NCBI RefSeq assembly: GCF_021353295.2
Contig: NZ_CP120635.1
Location: 807,501-871,500, forward strand
Reading direction: 5' to 3'
Length of the DNA stretch: 64,000 nt
Source of the DNA: Pseudodesulfovibrio thermohalotolerans
Lineage (GTDB): Bacteria; Desulfobacterota; Desulfovibrionia; Desulfovibrionales; Desulfovibrionaceae
The notes under the pieces are model-generated. The model had not been told where the DNA came from and ran no database searches. It worked only from the letters and a program-made list of their open reading frames with translations. Every line of letters begins with the position of its first letter. The stretch's first letter is position 1. Made by a program: the position numbers and the translations under genes. Of the stretch, positions 1 to 9,708 are shown one piece after another.

Positions 1-388
1 AGCGCACCGTGATGACGGACTGGGCGGAGTACCTGTTCACGGCCTGTTGGCCGGGCGAACTGTATTGATTTTCCATGATGCGGGGAGCGGAAGTCATGAT
101 CTCCGCGTTGCCCAGGCCCTGTTCCTTGAGGAAGCTCATGATTTCATTTCTGGAGACGGCCAGGGCATTGTCGAGTTCGGGCAGGGTGTCTGCGCCCGCG
201 CCGAAGTTGATGGGCCACATGGCCAGGTCGGCGGGCACTTCGCGCTCGGCCAGTCCCTTGACAGAGACATAGCGGTCCATGGCCTTGAAGTCGATCAAGG
301 CTTCTGCGAGCACCCAGCAGCCGATGATGAATCCGACGGCCAGGATCAGTCCGGTCAATATGGAGTGAAAGGAGGATTTGCGTTCCAT
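1..388 (-). CDS. SIMPL domain (DUF541) protein, C-terminus cut by window edge
   Basis: The first 129 residues are visible and the gene runs off the left edge. It opens with a short basic stretch (MERKSS) and one hydrophobic segment at about residues 9-28, which is an uncleaved signal or membrane anchor. It then enters a sequence with VSVKGLAEREVPAD, typical of the start of SIMPL/DUF541 domains. AAGGA lies 7 bases before the ATG and supports this start. Family members sit in the periplasm or cell envelope and have no settled biochemical role. The gene is divergent from the thioredoxin-fold gene at 558. The family call is firm; the function is unknown. Confidence 0.8.
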   Translation of the reverse strand, partial: MERKSSFHSILTGLILAVGFIIGCWVLAEALIDFKAMDRYVSVKGLAEREVPADLAMWPINFGAGADTLPELDNALAVSRNEIMSFLKEQGLGNAEIMTSAPRIMENQYSSPGQQAVNRYSAQSVITVR

Positions 389-557
389 GCGATGTCCTTA
401 TGAGTTGGAATTTTCCAGTTGCCAGGGAGAATACGTTGTTCACATATGGTTGGCAAGGTGCTGAAGCGGGAGAGAGAAACGGGACGTTGCCGTTTTTTCG
501 TTTTTCCGGTTAATATAAGGATATGAACGGAAAACCCCAAGCGACAAGGATACCGGC

Positions 558-1100
558 ATGAAAAAGCATATTTTTACCCTGGCCGCCTGTCTCATCCTGA
601 CCGCAGCCCTGGTCCCGGCCGCATCGGCCGCCGACCTGTTCCCCGACCTTGCGCTCCAGGGCAAGATCAGCCCCGAGCATCGCGAATACCTGGGCGCTCC
701 CGAAGGCGACATCAAGATATCGGACATCGGCGCGGACTTCGCGTTCGTGGAGGTGCTCAGCATGTACTGCCCCATCTGCCAGCATGACGCGCCGGGAGTG
801 AACGACATGTTCGCCCGCACCCAGGCGTCGGACAAGGCGGACCGCGTCCGCTTCGTCGGCATCGCCGCGGGCAACACGCCCTTTGAGGTTGCCTTTTACA
901 GGAAGAAGTTCGACGTTCAGTTCCCGCTCTTCGAGGACCCGGAGTACGTGGCCCACAAGGCGCTGAACAACGTGGGGACCCCGGCCTACTACCTGGTGGA
1001 CCTGCGCGACGGGAAGCGGACGATCCTCATCTTTCACGAGGGCGAGATCAAGGACAAGGGCGCGTTTTTGAAGACGGTGCTGGATACGATGGAAAAATAG
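558..1100 (+). CDS. Exported thioredoxin-fold protein (TlpA/redoxin-like)
   Basis: 180 residues. It has a cleavable signal peptide (basic MKKH, hydrophobic core, Ala-rich cleavage near residue 24), so the mature protein is periplasmic. A CPIC motif sits in the context [16 protein letters not shown], the position of the redox Cys pair of thioredoxin folds. GTPAYYLV supplies the cis-Pro loop seen before the last strands of the fold. AAGGA precedes the ATG. The peroxiredoxin gene starts 10 bases downstream with its own GGAGG, so the two are probably co-transcribed. A thiol-disulfide or peroxide-defence role is likely from fold and neighbour; the substrate is not evident. It might also act as the reductant of the neighbouring peroxiredoxin, which is inference. 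Confidence 0.8.
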   Translation: MKKHIFTLAACLILTAALVPAASAADLFPDLALQGKISPEHREYLGAPEGDIKISDIGADFAFVEVLSMYCPICQHDAPGVNDMFARTQASDKADRVRFVGIAAGNTPFEVAFYRKKFDVQFPLFEDPEYVAHKALNNVGTPAYYLVDLRDGKRTILIFHEGEIKDKGAFLKTVLDTMEK

Positions 1101-1110
1101 GAGGTGGCCC

Positions 1111-1689
1111 ATGAGACGGACGCTGCTTGCCGCGTTCGCGGCCTGCTGTCTGTTGGCTGTCGCGGCGTATGCCGACGATATGACACCCTACCCCGTGGGG
1201 CACCTGAAACCCACGGATTCGACGCTCAAGGTCAAGGTGGGCGATACCGCTCCGGACTTCACCCTGCCGGAGATCAACGGCGGCACGGTCTCGTTGAGCG
1301 ACTACAGGGGCAAGAAAAACGTGGTCCTGTCCTTTGTCCCGGCGGCTTGGACCCCGGTTTGCTCGGACCAGTGGCCCGGCTACAACCTGGCCCTGGACAT
1401 GATCCACGCCCTGGACGCCGAGCTCATCGGCATCAGCGTCGACAACACGCCGACTCAGGCCCAGTGGGCCGAGGCCATGCACGGGTTGAACTTCCCTGTA
1501 CTGTCCGACTTCTGGCCCCACGGCAAGGTTGCCGACAGCTTCGGCGTCCTGCGGGGCGACGGCATGGCCGAGCGGGCTGTCATCATCATCGACAAGGCCG
1601 GGATCATCCGCTACGTCGACGTCCACGATATCAATTCTCGGCCCGACCTGGGCGTCATGATCGGCGAACTGGAAAAGCTCGCCGAGTAG
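1111..1689 (+). CDS. Exported peroxiredoxin (AhpC/TSA family)
   Basis: 192 residues with a signal peptide ending near AYADD (residue 22). The body has [11 protein letters not shown], the standard opening of AhpC/TSA domains, and [13 protein letters not shown]. The latter matches the peroxidatic P-x3-T-x2-C motif with T and C in place. No second conserved resolving Cys is visible, so a 1-Cys mechanism or a partner thiol protein is likely; the CPIC protein just upstream is a candidate. The role would be removal of peroxide in the periplasm, useful to an oxygen-sensitive anaerobe. GGAGGTGGCCC precedes the ATG. The stop lies only 3 bases from the convergent gene ending at 1693, with no terminator between them. 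Confidence 0.85.
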   Translation: MRRTLLAAFAACCLLAVAAYADDMTPYPVGHLKPTDSTLKVKVGDTAPDFTLPEINGGTVSLSDYRGKKNVVLSFVPAAWTPVCSDQWPGYNLALDMIHALDAELIGISVDNTPTQAQWAEAMHGLNFPVLSDFWPHGKVADSFGVLRGDGMAERAVIIIDKAGIIRYVDVHDINSRPDLGVMIGELEKLAE

Positions 1690-1692
1690 CGC

Positions 1693-2409
1693 CTAGCCCC
1701 GTGGCCGGGACTCCTTGTCGCGGTCGATGATCTCGGCGAATCGGGTTATGCCCAGGGTTTCGAACACGGACCGGAAGTTGCTGGATAATCCGGTCAGGCA
1801 GACCCGTCCGCCCGAGCCCGCGTATTGACGCAACAGCGAAGTCAGGCCGGTGATCCCCGCGCCGTTGATGGAAGCGTTTTTCTCGAAATCGACGAGCATC
1901 GTCTCCTTGCCCATGGACGCGGCCTGCTCGAAGGCTTCTGAAAGCCTGGGCATGGTTATGGCCGAGACGTTGCCGCGCACTCCGATGACCGCCGCCCGAT
2001 CTTCCTCCCTGAGCACGACCTGGCCCTCTTCGTTGCGGGCTATGGTCATGCGTTCCCGGGCGCGGGTCAGGGCCTTTTCCAGGGCCTCGCGCTTGAGCGG
2101 CTTGTTGATGAAGTCCGTGGCGTCGAGGTTCAGAGCCTGGATGGCCAGATCCATGTCGCCGTGGCCGGTGATGACAATGACCTCGGTGCCCGGGTTGATT
2201 TTCTTGATGGCACGCAGGGCTTCTATACCGTCCATGACCGGCATCTTGATGTCCGTCAGCACCAGCTCCGGGGTTTCCCGCTTGAAGGTCTCGACGCCCT
2301 CCCGGCCGTTCTCGGCGGTCAGGACCTCGTACCCGTAGGCGGTGAGCAGGAGGGTGAACATCTTCAGCGTGGGCCTTTCATCGTCTATGACAAGTACTTT
2401 GTTGTTCAT
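1693..2409 (-). CDS. Response regulator: receiver domain fused to STAS domain
   Basis: 238 residues. Residues 1-120 are a canonical receiver: acidic pair D9-D10, phospho-acceptor D53 in LTDIKMP, T81 in VITGHG and K103 in INKP. There is no DNA-binding domain. The C-terminal half (about 140-235) is a STAS domain as in anti-sigma-factor antagonists, with INGAGITGLTSLL at the usual phosphorylation loop. The Ser of the normal DSSG loop is replaced (NGAG), so partner switching by Ser phosphorylation is doubtful. Output is more likely protein-protein contact set by D53 phosphorylation. The start overlaps the kinase gene by 4 bases, so this is the cognate regulator of that kinase. Confidence 0.85.
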   Translation of the reverse strand: MNNKVLVIDDERPTLKMFTLLLTAYGYEVLTAENGREGVETFKRETPELVLTDIKMPVMDGIEALRAIKKINPGTEVIVITGHGDMDLAIQALNLDATDFINKPLKREALEKALTRARERMTIARNEEGQVVLREEDRAAVIGVRGNVSAITMPRLSEAFEQAASMGKETMLVDFEKNASINGAGITGLTSLLRQYAGSGGRVCLTGLSSNFRSVFETLGITRFAEIIDRDKESRPRG

Positions 2410-4412
2410 GCCTTGGACTCTCCTCGGGTGCCGGCGGCAGGGAATTCCATGCGGAAGACCGTGCCTTGTCCTTTGGTGCTGTTTATGCGGATTTCTCCGC
2501 CGTAATCCTTGATGATACCGTAGGTGATGGCCAGGCCCAGACCCATGCCCTGGCCAGCTTCCTTGGTGGTGAAGAACGGTTCGAAGATTCTCTGCTGGTC
2601 CGTCTCGTCGATGCCGCCGCCTGTGTCCTCCACCTCGGCGTAGACCCGCTGATCCTCGTTGCCGGTGCGGATGATGATCCGCCTGTCGCCGCTCTCGGCG
2701 TTGGAAATGTCGTTGATGGCGTCGCGGGCGTTGGTCACCAGGTTGAAGATGACCTGTTGCAGCCGGTTGGAGTGCGCCTGCACGGGACTGAGGCCCTCGC
2801 TCAGTTCCAGCTCGAAGCGGATGTTGTCTAGTTCGAATTGCCGCCGGACCATGGACAGGACCGCCCGGACCGGCTGATTCAGGTTCACGGACTCCTCCAT
2901 GAGATCGGACTTGCGGCCGAAGGAGCGGAGGGTGTCGATGATCTCGGCGGCGCGGTCTACCTGCGTCGAGATTTCGTTGACCACTTCCTTGAAGTGCTCC
3001 TTGGGTATCTCCAGGTCCTCCTCCTGCATCATGGACAGGAATTCGCTGCCGACCTTGATGGCGTTGAGGGGCTGGTTGATCTCGTGGGCCATGCCTGCCG
3101 ACATCTCGCCCAGGGACTTCATCTTGCCCGCCTGGATGAGCTGGGCGTCCTTCTCAATGAGTTCGGTGATGTCCGTGACGGCGATGATGATGGCCTGCTT
3201 GCCTCGGTAGGAGATGGGGCAGGCGTGCATGTTCACGAAGAAGGGCTCGCCGCCGTTCTTGTAGTGCAGCCGCTTGGGATAGTAGACGCATCCGCCGCCG
3301 ATTTCGGAGAAATAGTTCAGGCAGGCAGTGTTGTGCTCCGGTCCGAGTTGCAGGAAATCCAGGCCGATGAGTTCGTCCATGGGGTAGCCGTAAAGCTCGG
3401 TGGCCCGGGGGTTGGCGTCCCTGATCCTGCCCGTGGCGCAATCCACCACGAAGATGGGGTCCGGACCGGAATCGAACAGGGAGCGGTACTTTTCCTCGGA
3501 TTCGCGCAGGCGGCGCCGGTAGAGCTTGATGGACCAGACCATGTTGCGGAAGGAGTCGCCGAGCTGGATGACCTCGTCGCCCTCGTGCTTGCGGTAGAAG
3601 GCGCAGTCCGCGCACTTCCGATGGGTCTCGGCCGGGGTTTGGCCGCTGCGCGACTGGTCGAAGTGCCAGCACGGGAGATCCGTGTTGGTGAAGGCCGGGC
3701 ATTCGGCCGAGTTCCAGTCCTCGCCCGAGCCGAGTTTGAGCGGGATGTCGAAGTTGCCCCGGCTGATCTCGTCGGACAGCCTGGTCAGGTCGGATACCGG
3801 CTTGGTGATCCGTTTGGACAGCCAGCTCGACAGGATGATGGAGATGATGACCACGGCCGAGATGAAGCCGAGGAAGGCCACGCGCAGCTTGCCCACCAGG
3901 GTGTCGATGTGCCGCTTGTTCAGGCCGACGTGGACCGTGCCGATGCGGTACAGCCCCTCGTGGATGGCCGCGGCCAGATCGTAGACCTCCTGGCGGCCCA
4001 GCTCCATGAGCATGATGGAGTCGTTCTTGCCCGGCGCCAGGGTGTTGGCGCGCAGGTTGTCGGGCAGGGGATGGGTCAGGGTGTGGGCGAGGATGTTGCC
4101 CGCCTGGTCCTCGATGAAGATGTAGGTCACCAGGTCCTTGCGTTGCCGCAGCCGCGCCTCGTCGAAAATGAGGGCCAGCAACTTGGGGATGTCGTTGTCC
4201 AGGATGTACGAGCCGCCGCGTTCGGCCACGGAATGGGCGATGGCGAAGCCGCGCATCTCCAGTTCGTTGGTCAGGGACGAGACCAGGATGTAGCGCGAGA
4301 TCAGGGCGATGGCCACGGAAATGAAGAGAACTGCCGCCAGCATGGAAATGAGCAGCTTCTCGCGCAGGCCGATGCGGGCTAGACGGGCGAATCGACGTTC
4401 TCCGGCGGTCAT
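2406..4412 (-). CDS. Membrane histidine kinase with Cys-rich linker and PAS domain
   Basis: 668 residues. Transmembrane segments lie at about 20-40 and 183-203 and flank a periplasmic sensor. HAMP follows, then a linker with C238, C248, C267 and C270 (ECPAF, PCW, KCADC). Next come a PAS domain at about 310-430, HisKA with H443 in MAHEINQP, and an HATPase with NLVTNARDA and GMGLGLA. The four-Cys linker could bind an Fe-S cluster or zinc; that is inference. The gene overlaps the binding lipoprotein upstream and the receiver-STAS gene downstream by 4 bases each, so the three form one signalling unit. The ligand is probably delivered by the upstream binding protein. Confidence 0.88.
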   Translation of the reverse strand: MTAGERRFARLARIGLREKLLISMLAAVLFISVAIALISRYILVSSLTNELEMRGFAIAHSVAERGGSYILDNDIPKLLALIFDEARLRQRKDLVTYIFIEDQAGNILAHTLTHPLPDNLRANTLAPGKNDSIMLMELGRQEVYDLAAAIHEGLYRIGTVHVGLNKRHIDTLVGKLRVAFLGFISAVVIISIILSSWLSKRITKPVSDLTRLSDEISRGNFDIPLKLGSGEDWNSAECPAFTNTDLPCWHFDQSRSGQTPAETHRKCADCAFYRKHEGDEVIQLGDSFRNMVWSIKLYRRRLRESEEKYRSLFDSGPDPIFVVDCATGRIRDANPRATELYGYPMDELIGLDFLQLGPEHNTACLNYFSEIGGGCVYYPKRLHYKNGGEPFFVNMHACPISYRGKQAIIIAVTDITELIEKDAQLIQAGKMKSLGEMSAGMAHEINQPLNAIKVGSEFLSMMQEEDLEIPKEHFKEVVNEISTQVDRAAEIIDTLRSFGRKSDLMEESVNLNQPVRAVLSMVRRQFELDNIRFELELSEGLSPVQAHSNRLQQVIFNLVTNARDAINDISNAESGDRRIIIRTGNEDQRVYAEVEDTGGGIDETDQQRIFEPFFTTKEAGQGMGLGLAITYGIIKDYGGEIRINSTKGQGTVFRMEFPAAGTRGESKA

Positions 4413-5632
4413 CGCGGCGTCTCCATTTCCTTCTTGAATTCGGCCCAGTCTGTGAAGGGGAGGAATCGTCCGTCTCGCAGCTTGGTGAAGTGGATGGCGT
4501 CCAGCCCCTGCCGGTCATGCGGACCGTATGTGATGGTCAGTCCAGGGCCGAGCTTGAAGTCCTTGATGGACTCTATGGCCTGGATGAATCCTTCGCGTGT
4601 CAGGTCGCGGCCCGCCCGGCGCAGCCCTTCGACCAGGATTTCCGCGTTGAGAAAGCCTTCGAGGCCCACGAAGCTCGGTGTGTCTTCCGGATAGTAGCGT
4701 TTGAGCAGCTTGACGTAGTTCCCCGCCGAGTCGGCCGGGTCATCGGACTCAACGGGCGGCGGAACCACCTGGGACATGAATACGTGTGCCGGGGAGGCCC
4801 TGCCCACGCGCCAGGCGAGCTCTTCGGCGCCGACAAAGGAAACGGTGTAGAAGATCGGGTTGTAGCCTTCTTCGACGGACAGGTTGATGAACCGGGCGCA
4901 GGCCCCGTATGTCCCGATCATGACCACGGCTTCGGCTTTGGACCTGCGTATGCGGTCCAGGCCCTCCTGCACGTCCAGGGTGCCACGGATATAGGAACCG
5001 CGCGCCACGGGCTCCATGCCGAACTGTTTCAGCGCGAGCTCCGTGCCGATCAGGCCGTCGAAGCCGTAGGCGTCGTACTGGTAGAAGACGGCGATCCTGG
5101 TCAGGCCGAGGTCCTTCACCATGTGCCTGACCGCGGCCATGGTCTCCTGGTAGTAGGAGGCCCGGATGTTGATGACGTAGCGGCTGGGCGGCTGCCGGAG
5201 CGCGTTGGCCCCGGTGAACATGCCGATGAGCGGGATGCGCGCGTCCTCCACCAGAGGCAGGGCCTTGATGGTGGTCGGGGTTCCCACGTAGCAGAACAGG
5301 GCGAAGACCTGCTTGTCGACTATGAAGTGCTGGGTGTTGGCCAGGCATTGGGGCGGATCGTAGGAATCGTCCATGACCTCGACCACGATCTTGCGGCCGT
5401 GGACCCCGCCTCGTTCGTTGACGTAGCGGATATACGCCCTGGCTCCCTGGAGGGTCTGGGTGCCGAGATAGCCCGCGTGGCCGGACAGGGTCAGGGAGGA
5501 GCCGAGGATTATTTCGGTGTCGGTCACTCCCGGCGTCCGGGCGTCCTCCGCAGCGGTGTCCTCGGACGGATCACACCCGGCAAGAGCCAGCGCGAGGCAG
5601 ATGAGGATGCAGATGAGGGGGGTGTTTCGCAC
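4409..5632 (-). CDS. Periplasmic-binding lipoprotein (Leu/Ile/Val-binding type)
   Basis: 407 residues from a GTG start. GGAG lies 7 bases before it, and the next residues (VRNTPLICILICLALALAGC) form a complete lipoprotein signal with lipidated C20. Earlier in-frame starts would put a long charged leader before the signal. The mature part opens with DTEIILGSSLTLSGHAGYLG, typical of branched-chain-amino-acid-type receptors (PBP type 1), and has the usual two-lobe length. No ABC permease is nearby. The gene is translationally coupled to the histidine kinase, so it most likely senses a ligand for the kinase instead of feeding a transporter. The ligand cannot be read from the sequence. Confidence 0.85.
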   Translation of the reverse strand: MRNTPLICILICLALALAGCDPSEDTAAEDARTPGVTDTEIILGSSLTLSGHAGYLGTQTLQGARAYIRYVNERGGVHGRKIVVEVMDDSYDPPQCLANTQHFIVDKQVFALFCYVGTPTTIKALPLVEDARIPLIGMFTGANALRQPPSRYVINIRASYYQETMAAVRHMVKDLGLTRIAVFYQYDAYGFDGLIGTELALKQFGMEPVARGSYIRGTLDVQEGLDRIRRSKAEAVVMIGTYGACARFINLSVEEGYNPIFYTVSFVGAEELAWRVGRASPAHVFMSQVVPPPVESDDPADSAGNYVKLLKRYYPEDTPSFVGLEGFLNAEILVEGLRRAGRDLTREGFIQAIESIKDFKLGPGLTITYGPHDRQGLDAIHFTKLRDGRFLPFTDWAEFKKEMETPR

Positions 5633-5757
5633 GGTTCGGCTCCATGTTTTGGTGGCGGCAAATAGTCGCTCTTCCCCGTTATCTTTTCGTCGGGAAAAAC
5701 ACAAGAAACCCCCATTTCCCCACGAAGCAACATCGTCCATGCCCGCGACATGCGGGG

Positions 5758-5785
5758 AAAAAGACCCCGGCAGCGTGGGCTGCCG
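5758..5785 (-). terminator. Intrinsic terminator in the leader of the 4409-5632 gene
   Basis: On the minus strand a 7-bp GC stem (CGGCAGC/GCTGCCG, loop of 4) is followed by GGGGTCTTTTT. It lies about 126 bases upstream of the GTG start of the binding lipoprotein and well past the separate terminator behind fdhB. It therefore looks like a leader attenuator and not the end of the fdh transcript. Confidence 0.6.
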
Positions 5786-5798
5786 AGGTCATGAAAAA

Positions 5799-5844
5799 CT
5801 CCGCTTGCCCCAGGCCTTTCAGCCGGACGGTGTGGCTCACGGAG
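5799..5844 (-). promoter_or_regulatory. Compact structured RNA element before the leader terminator
   Basis: On the minus strand, CTCCG and CGGAG can close a 46-nt domain. Inside it GGCT-GAAA-GGCC forms a hairpin with a GNRA loop. The domain ends 13 bases before the terminator at 5758-5785. Layout (closed domain, then terminator, then gene) resembles a riboswitch or attenuator. I could not match it to a known class. Confidence 0.4.
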
Positions 5845-5872
5845 GTGTTCCCGCATGATGCGTACGAGAAGG

Positions 5873-5908
5873 AAAACCCCGGCGCGGGCGGGAGGGCCCG
5901 CGCCGGGG
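5873..5908 (-). terminator. Intrinsic terminator of the formate dehydrogenase genes
   Basis: A 13-bp perfect GC stem (CCCCGGCGCGGGC and its complement, loop of 6) lies just after the fdhB stop codon and is followed on the minus strand by TTTTCC. Confidence 0.75.
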
Positions 5909-5919
5909 GGAGTGGGTCG

Positions 5920-6645
5920 TTATGAGGTCATGCGCTTGACCGGGCGGCCCAGTTTCGCCAGGAACTGCTTCCTGGACAGGGGGCCGCGACGGATGCCGGA
6001 GGCGTCCGCGGACAGGGACTCGTAGTAGCTGTCCGGATCGGTCTGCACCAGGTAGATCACCCGTACATATTCGGCGTCCACCAGCTCCGCGTCGGGATAT
6101 TTCCCGGCGACGGCGGCGAGCCGCTCCTCGGCCAGAGCCAGCATCTCGTCCCGGTCACCGAAGTTCATGGCGCCGGTGGGGCAGGTCTGGACGCAGGCGG
6201 GCAGCATACCCGCCTTGACGCGGTCCACACACATGTCGCACTTGACCACCTGGCCGGTTTCCTTGTTGACGCGGGGGATGTCGTAAGGACAGGCCATGGA
6301 GAAGGCGTCCTTATCGGGTTCCTGGGCGGTCAGCTCGGTGTAGACCACGGCGCCGGTCTCCTGGTCATGGATGATGGAACCGGGAATGGTCATGGCATCC
6401 AGGCAGGGCGGTTCGACGCAGTGACGGCACTGTTCCGGGAAGAACAGCCACTGCATTCCGCTGTCGGTCTCCACTTCCTCGAAGCGGACCAGTTTAAGGG
6501 TCGTGCCGGACAGGTCCTTGGGGTTCTGGTGGGAACCCCAGTTCTCGGTCTTTTCGGCGGGCAGTTTCTTCCATTGCTTGCAGGCAACCTGGCAACCACG
6601 GCAGGCCGTACACTTGGTCAGGTCGACGAAGAATGTTTTACTCAT
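5920..6645 (-). CDS. fdhB: Formate dehydrogenase iron-sulfur subunit
   Basis: 241 residues. It carries four ferredoxin-type Cys clusters: CTACRGCQVAC near residue 12, CRHCVEPPC near 73, CPYDIP near 120, and CDMCVDRVKAG with CVQTCPTGA near 137-155. That fits four [4Fe-4S] clusters, as in the beta subunit of Desulfovibrio FdhAB. There is no signal peptide, so it is expected to travel through the Tat system bound to the alpha subunit. It starts 12 bases after the fdhA stop with its own GGAGG. No cytochrome or membrane subunit gene follows, so electrons probably pass to soluble periplasmic cytochrome c3. Confidence 0.93.
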   Translation of the reverse strand: MSKTFFVDLTKCTACRGCQVACKQWKKLPAEKTENWGSHQNPKDLSGTTLKLVRFEEVETDSGMQWLFFPEQCRHCVEPPCLDAMTIPGSIIHDQETGAVVYTELTAQEPDKDAFSMACPYDIPRVNKETGQVVKCDMCVDRVKAGMLPACVQTCPTGAMNFGDRDEMLALAEERLAAVAGKYPDAELVDAEYVRVIYLVQTDPDSYYESLSADASGIRRGPLSRKQFLAKLGRPVKRMTS

Positions 6646-6657
6646 TTCATTCCTCCT

Positions 6658-9600
6658 TTACGCCTTGCGGACGTTGACCATGAAGGCCTTGGTTTCGGGG
6701 ATACCCGTGTTCGGGTCGCCTACGGACGGGGTCAGCAGGTTGGCGGAGTCGCCGCCATCCTTGGGCCAGGTCCAGCCGAAGTGCCAGGGCAGGCCCACCT
6801 GGTGGACGACAGTGCCCTGGACCGTGAACGGCTTGAGGCGGCTGGTCACGATGGCCTTGGCCCAGAGGGAGCCGCGCAGGGAATCAACCATGACCTTCTC
6901 GCCGTTCTTGATGCCGCGGAGTTCCGCCAGCTCGGGGCTCATCTCCACGAAGACCTGCGGCTCGGCCTCGACCAGCCAGGGCTGGTTGCGGGTCATAACG
7001 CCGGTCTGCCAGTGCTCGGTGACACGGTAGGTGGTGCCGATCAGGGGATACCTGGGATCGCACACGGCCTTTTCCTCGGTGTCGAAGGTGAGCGCCGTGG
7101 GGTTGTGCAGAGTGCTGGAGAACGGGTGCGACTTCACCGGGCATTCAAGCGGTTCGTAGTATTCCGGGAACGGACCGTCGGCCCGTCCGGGACCAAAGAG
7201 CTGCCCGAAGCCGTGCTTGCGCATGATGAAGGCGTACTTGGTGCCGGGAGCCCAGCCGCCGTCGGGCACGTCGCCCACCCACTTCTCGCCGTTCCAGGCG
7301 ATGACCGCCTTTTGCGGGTTCCAGGGCTTGCCCTTGAGGTCGACCGAGGCGCGGTTGTACAGCACGCGGCGGTTGACGGGCCAACACCAGGAGAAGTTCG
7401 GGTACAGGCCGATGTTGGCCTGTTCCGGAGTCTGGGTCAGGTCGCGCCGTGCGGCCATGTTGCCCTTGTCGGTGTAGGAGTGGCAGTACAGCCAGTTGCC
7501 CGAACAGGTGGAGCCGTCGTCCTGCAGGAAGGCGAAGCTCGGGACCTGTTGGCCCTTTTTGTACATCTTGCCCTTGATCTCCACGTCACGGGTGAAGTGG
7601 CCGTTGATCAGCTTGGCCGTCTTGTGGGGATCGAACACGCCCTTGGTGGCGATGGAGTCCCAAGTCAGACGGGTGATGGGTTCGGGATACGCGCCGCCTT
7701 CCTTCTCGTACAGGTGGCGGATTTCCGCCATCAGCTCGTACATGAGGTCGCCGTCGGGCTTCAGGCCGTTGGGCGCGTCGGGTCCCTTGTAGCGCCACTG
7801 CATCCAGCGGCCGGAGTTGGTGATGGAGCCTTCCTTTTCGATGGACACGGCGCAGGGCAGGAAGAATACCTCGGTCTTGACCTTGGTCGGGTCCATGCCG
7901 GGGCCTTCCCAGAACCAGCCGGTTTCGTTGGGGAAGATGTTCACGTTGACGAGCCAGTCGAGGTTGCCCATGGCGCGCCGGTTCTTTTCGGCGTTTGCGC
8001 CGGAGCAGGCCGGGTTCATGCCCCAGGCCAGCAAGCCCTTGAACTGGCCCTTTTCCATTTTGTCGAACAGGGTCAGCCAGGAATATTCCATGGCCGAGCC
8101 GGAATCGAGCCTGGGCAGGAACTGGTAGGCTGCCTCGGGGGTGTCGTCCTGCCACATGGCCTTGAGGAGCGACGCCGAGTATTTGGGGAAGTTGCCCCAC
8201 CAGTTGGCGGACTTGGGATCGTTGGAAACCGGGGTGTTGGCCTTGTTGTACGCTTCCAGGGAGGACTGGGCAGCCTTGGGGGTGCTCAGGTAGCCGGGAA
8301 GGATGTGGTACAGCAGGCAGTGGTCCGTGGACCCCTGGACGTTGGACTCGCCGCGCAGCGCGTTAACGCCGCCGCCGGCGATGCCGATGTTGCCCAGCAG
8401 AAGCTGGATCATGGCCATGGCGCGGATGTTCTGCACGCCCACGGTGTGCTGGGTCCAGCCCATGGCGTACATGATGGTTCCGGCCTTGTCGGCCGTGCCG
8501 GTGGCCGCGTAGGTCTCGTACAGCTTGACCAGGTTTTCCTTCTTCATGCCCGAGATGGAAACGACCTTGTCGAGATCGTAGCGCGCGTAGTGCTTCTTCA
8601 GGAGCTGGTACACGCAGTTGGGATCGGCCAGGGTCGGGTCCTTCTTGGGATTGCCGTCCGCGTCCATGGCGAAGGCCCAGGTGGACTTGTCATAGGAACG
8701 GGTGGACTTGTCGTAGCCCGAGAACATGCCGTCCTCGAACTTGAACTTGTCGCCCACGATGAAGGAAGCGTTGGTGTAGTTCACCACGTAATCCCGGAAG
8801 ATCAGGTCGTTGTCCAGGATGTACTTTATCATGCCGCCGAGCACGGCGATATCCGCGCCGGAGCGGATGCCCGCGTAGAAGTCGGCCTTGGCCGAGGTCC
8901 TGGTGAAACGGGGGTCGACGTGGATCAGGGTTGCGCCCTTTTCCTGCGCCTTGGTCACCCATTTGAAGGAAATGGGATGGTTTTCGGCAGCGTTGCTGCC
9001 CATTATGAGAACACAGGTGGAGTTCTGGATGTCGATCCAGTGGTTGGTCATCGCGCCGCGTCCGAACGACTCTGCCAGAGCCGCAACAGTCGCGCTGTGT
9101 CAGATACGCGCCTGGTGCTCCACATACACCAGGCCAAGGCTGCGGAGCATTGTCTGGTAAGCCCAGCACTCCTCGTTGTCCAATGCGGCGGAGCCCACGG
9201 AGGCAATGCCGTCGCAGCGATTGACCACCTGGCCCTTCGCGTTTTTCTCGGTCCAGGTCTTGTCGCGGGAATCCTTGATCCTTTTGGCGATGGTTTCCAG
9301 CGCCCAGGACAGGGAGACCTTCTTGAATTCCTTGGCGTAGGGAGCCCTGTAGAGGACGGAGTCGGGGCGACGGTCGTTCTCGGCCAACTGCCAAATGGAT
9401 GCGCCCTTGGCGCAAAGCGCGCCTTCGTTGATCGGGTGGTCGGGATCGCCCTCGACGTTGACGGCCCGCATGTCCTTGAGGGACGTGTTCACGACCAGGC
9501 CGCAACCCACTGCGCAGTAGCAGCAAACGGACGTGGTCTGTTTGCTCCATTTCGGATTCATGGCCGACACATGGTCCGGCAGCGTCGCCGCCGTGGCCTT

Positions 9601-9684
9601 GCAGCCGAATCCGAGCCCGCCGAACGCCGTGGCCGTGGCCGCGACAGCGGAGAGCTTGAGGAAGTTTCTACGATTGGTGTGCAT
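6658..9684 (-). CDS. fdhA: Formate dehydrogenase catalytic subunit, selenoprotein
   Basis: 1008 residues when the in-frame TGA at 9100-9102 is read as selenocysteine (residue 195). The Sec context is HQARI-Sec-HSATVAALAESFGRGAMTNHW, the signature of Sec formate dehydrogenases. The enzyme oxidises formate to CO2 at a Mo or W bis-guanine-dinucleotide cofactor. The N-terminus has the Tat motif RRNFLKLS and a hydrophobic stretch, so it is exported folded. A [4Fe-4S] site follows (CCYCAVGCG near residue 53). A gene finder will split it at the TGA into a 194-residue piece and a 797-residue piece starting at MTNHW; the split is artificial. It sits between fdhB and the small gene at 9709. Confidence 0.95.
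9064..9102 (-). promoter_or_regulatory. Sec UGA codon and SECIS hairpin in fdhA
   Basis: UGA is at 9102-9100 on the minus strand. A few bases later GCGACT can pair with AGTCGT, enclosing a second stem (TGC/GCA) topped by GGCTCTG. The G-rich apical loop resembles that of E. coli fdhF. Placement directly after the UGA fits a bacterial SECIS recognised by SelB. Confidence 0.8.
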
Positions 9685-9708
9685 TCTACCTCCTGTGTTG
9701 AATGCGGG

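Noticed and set aside
5799..5844. Cyclic-di-GMP (GEMM) riboswitch
   Set aside because: Has a GNRA hairpin and a GGGGCAAGC stretch, but the conserved GEMM core and second stem could not be matched.
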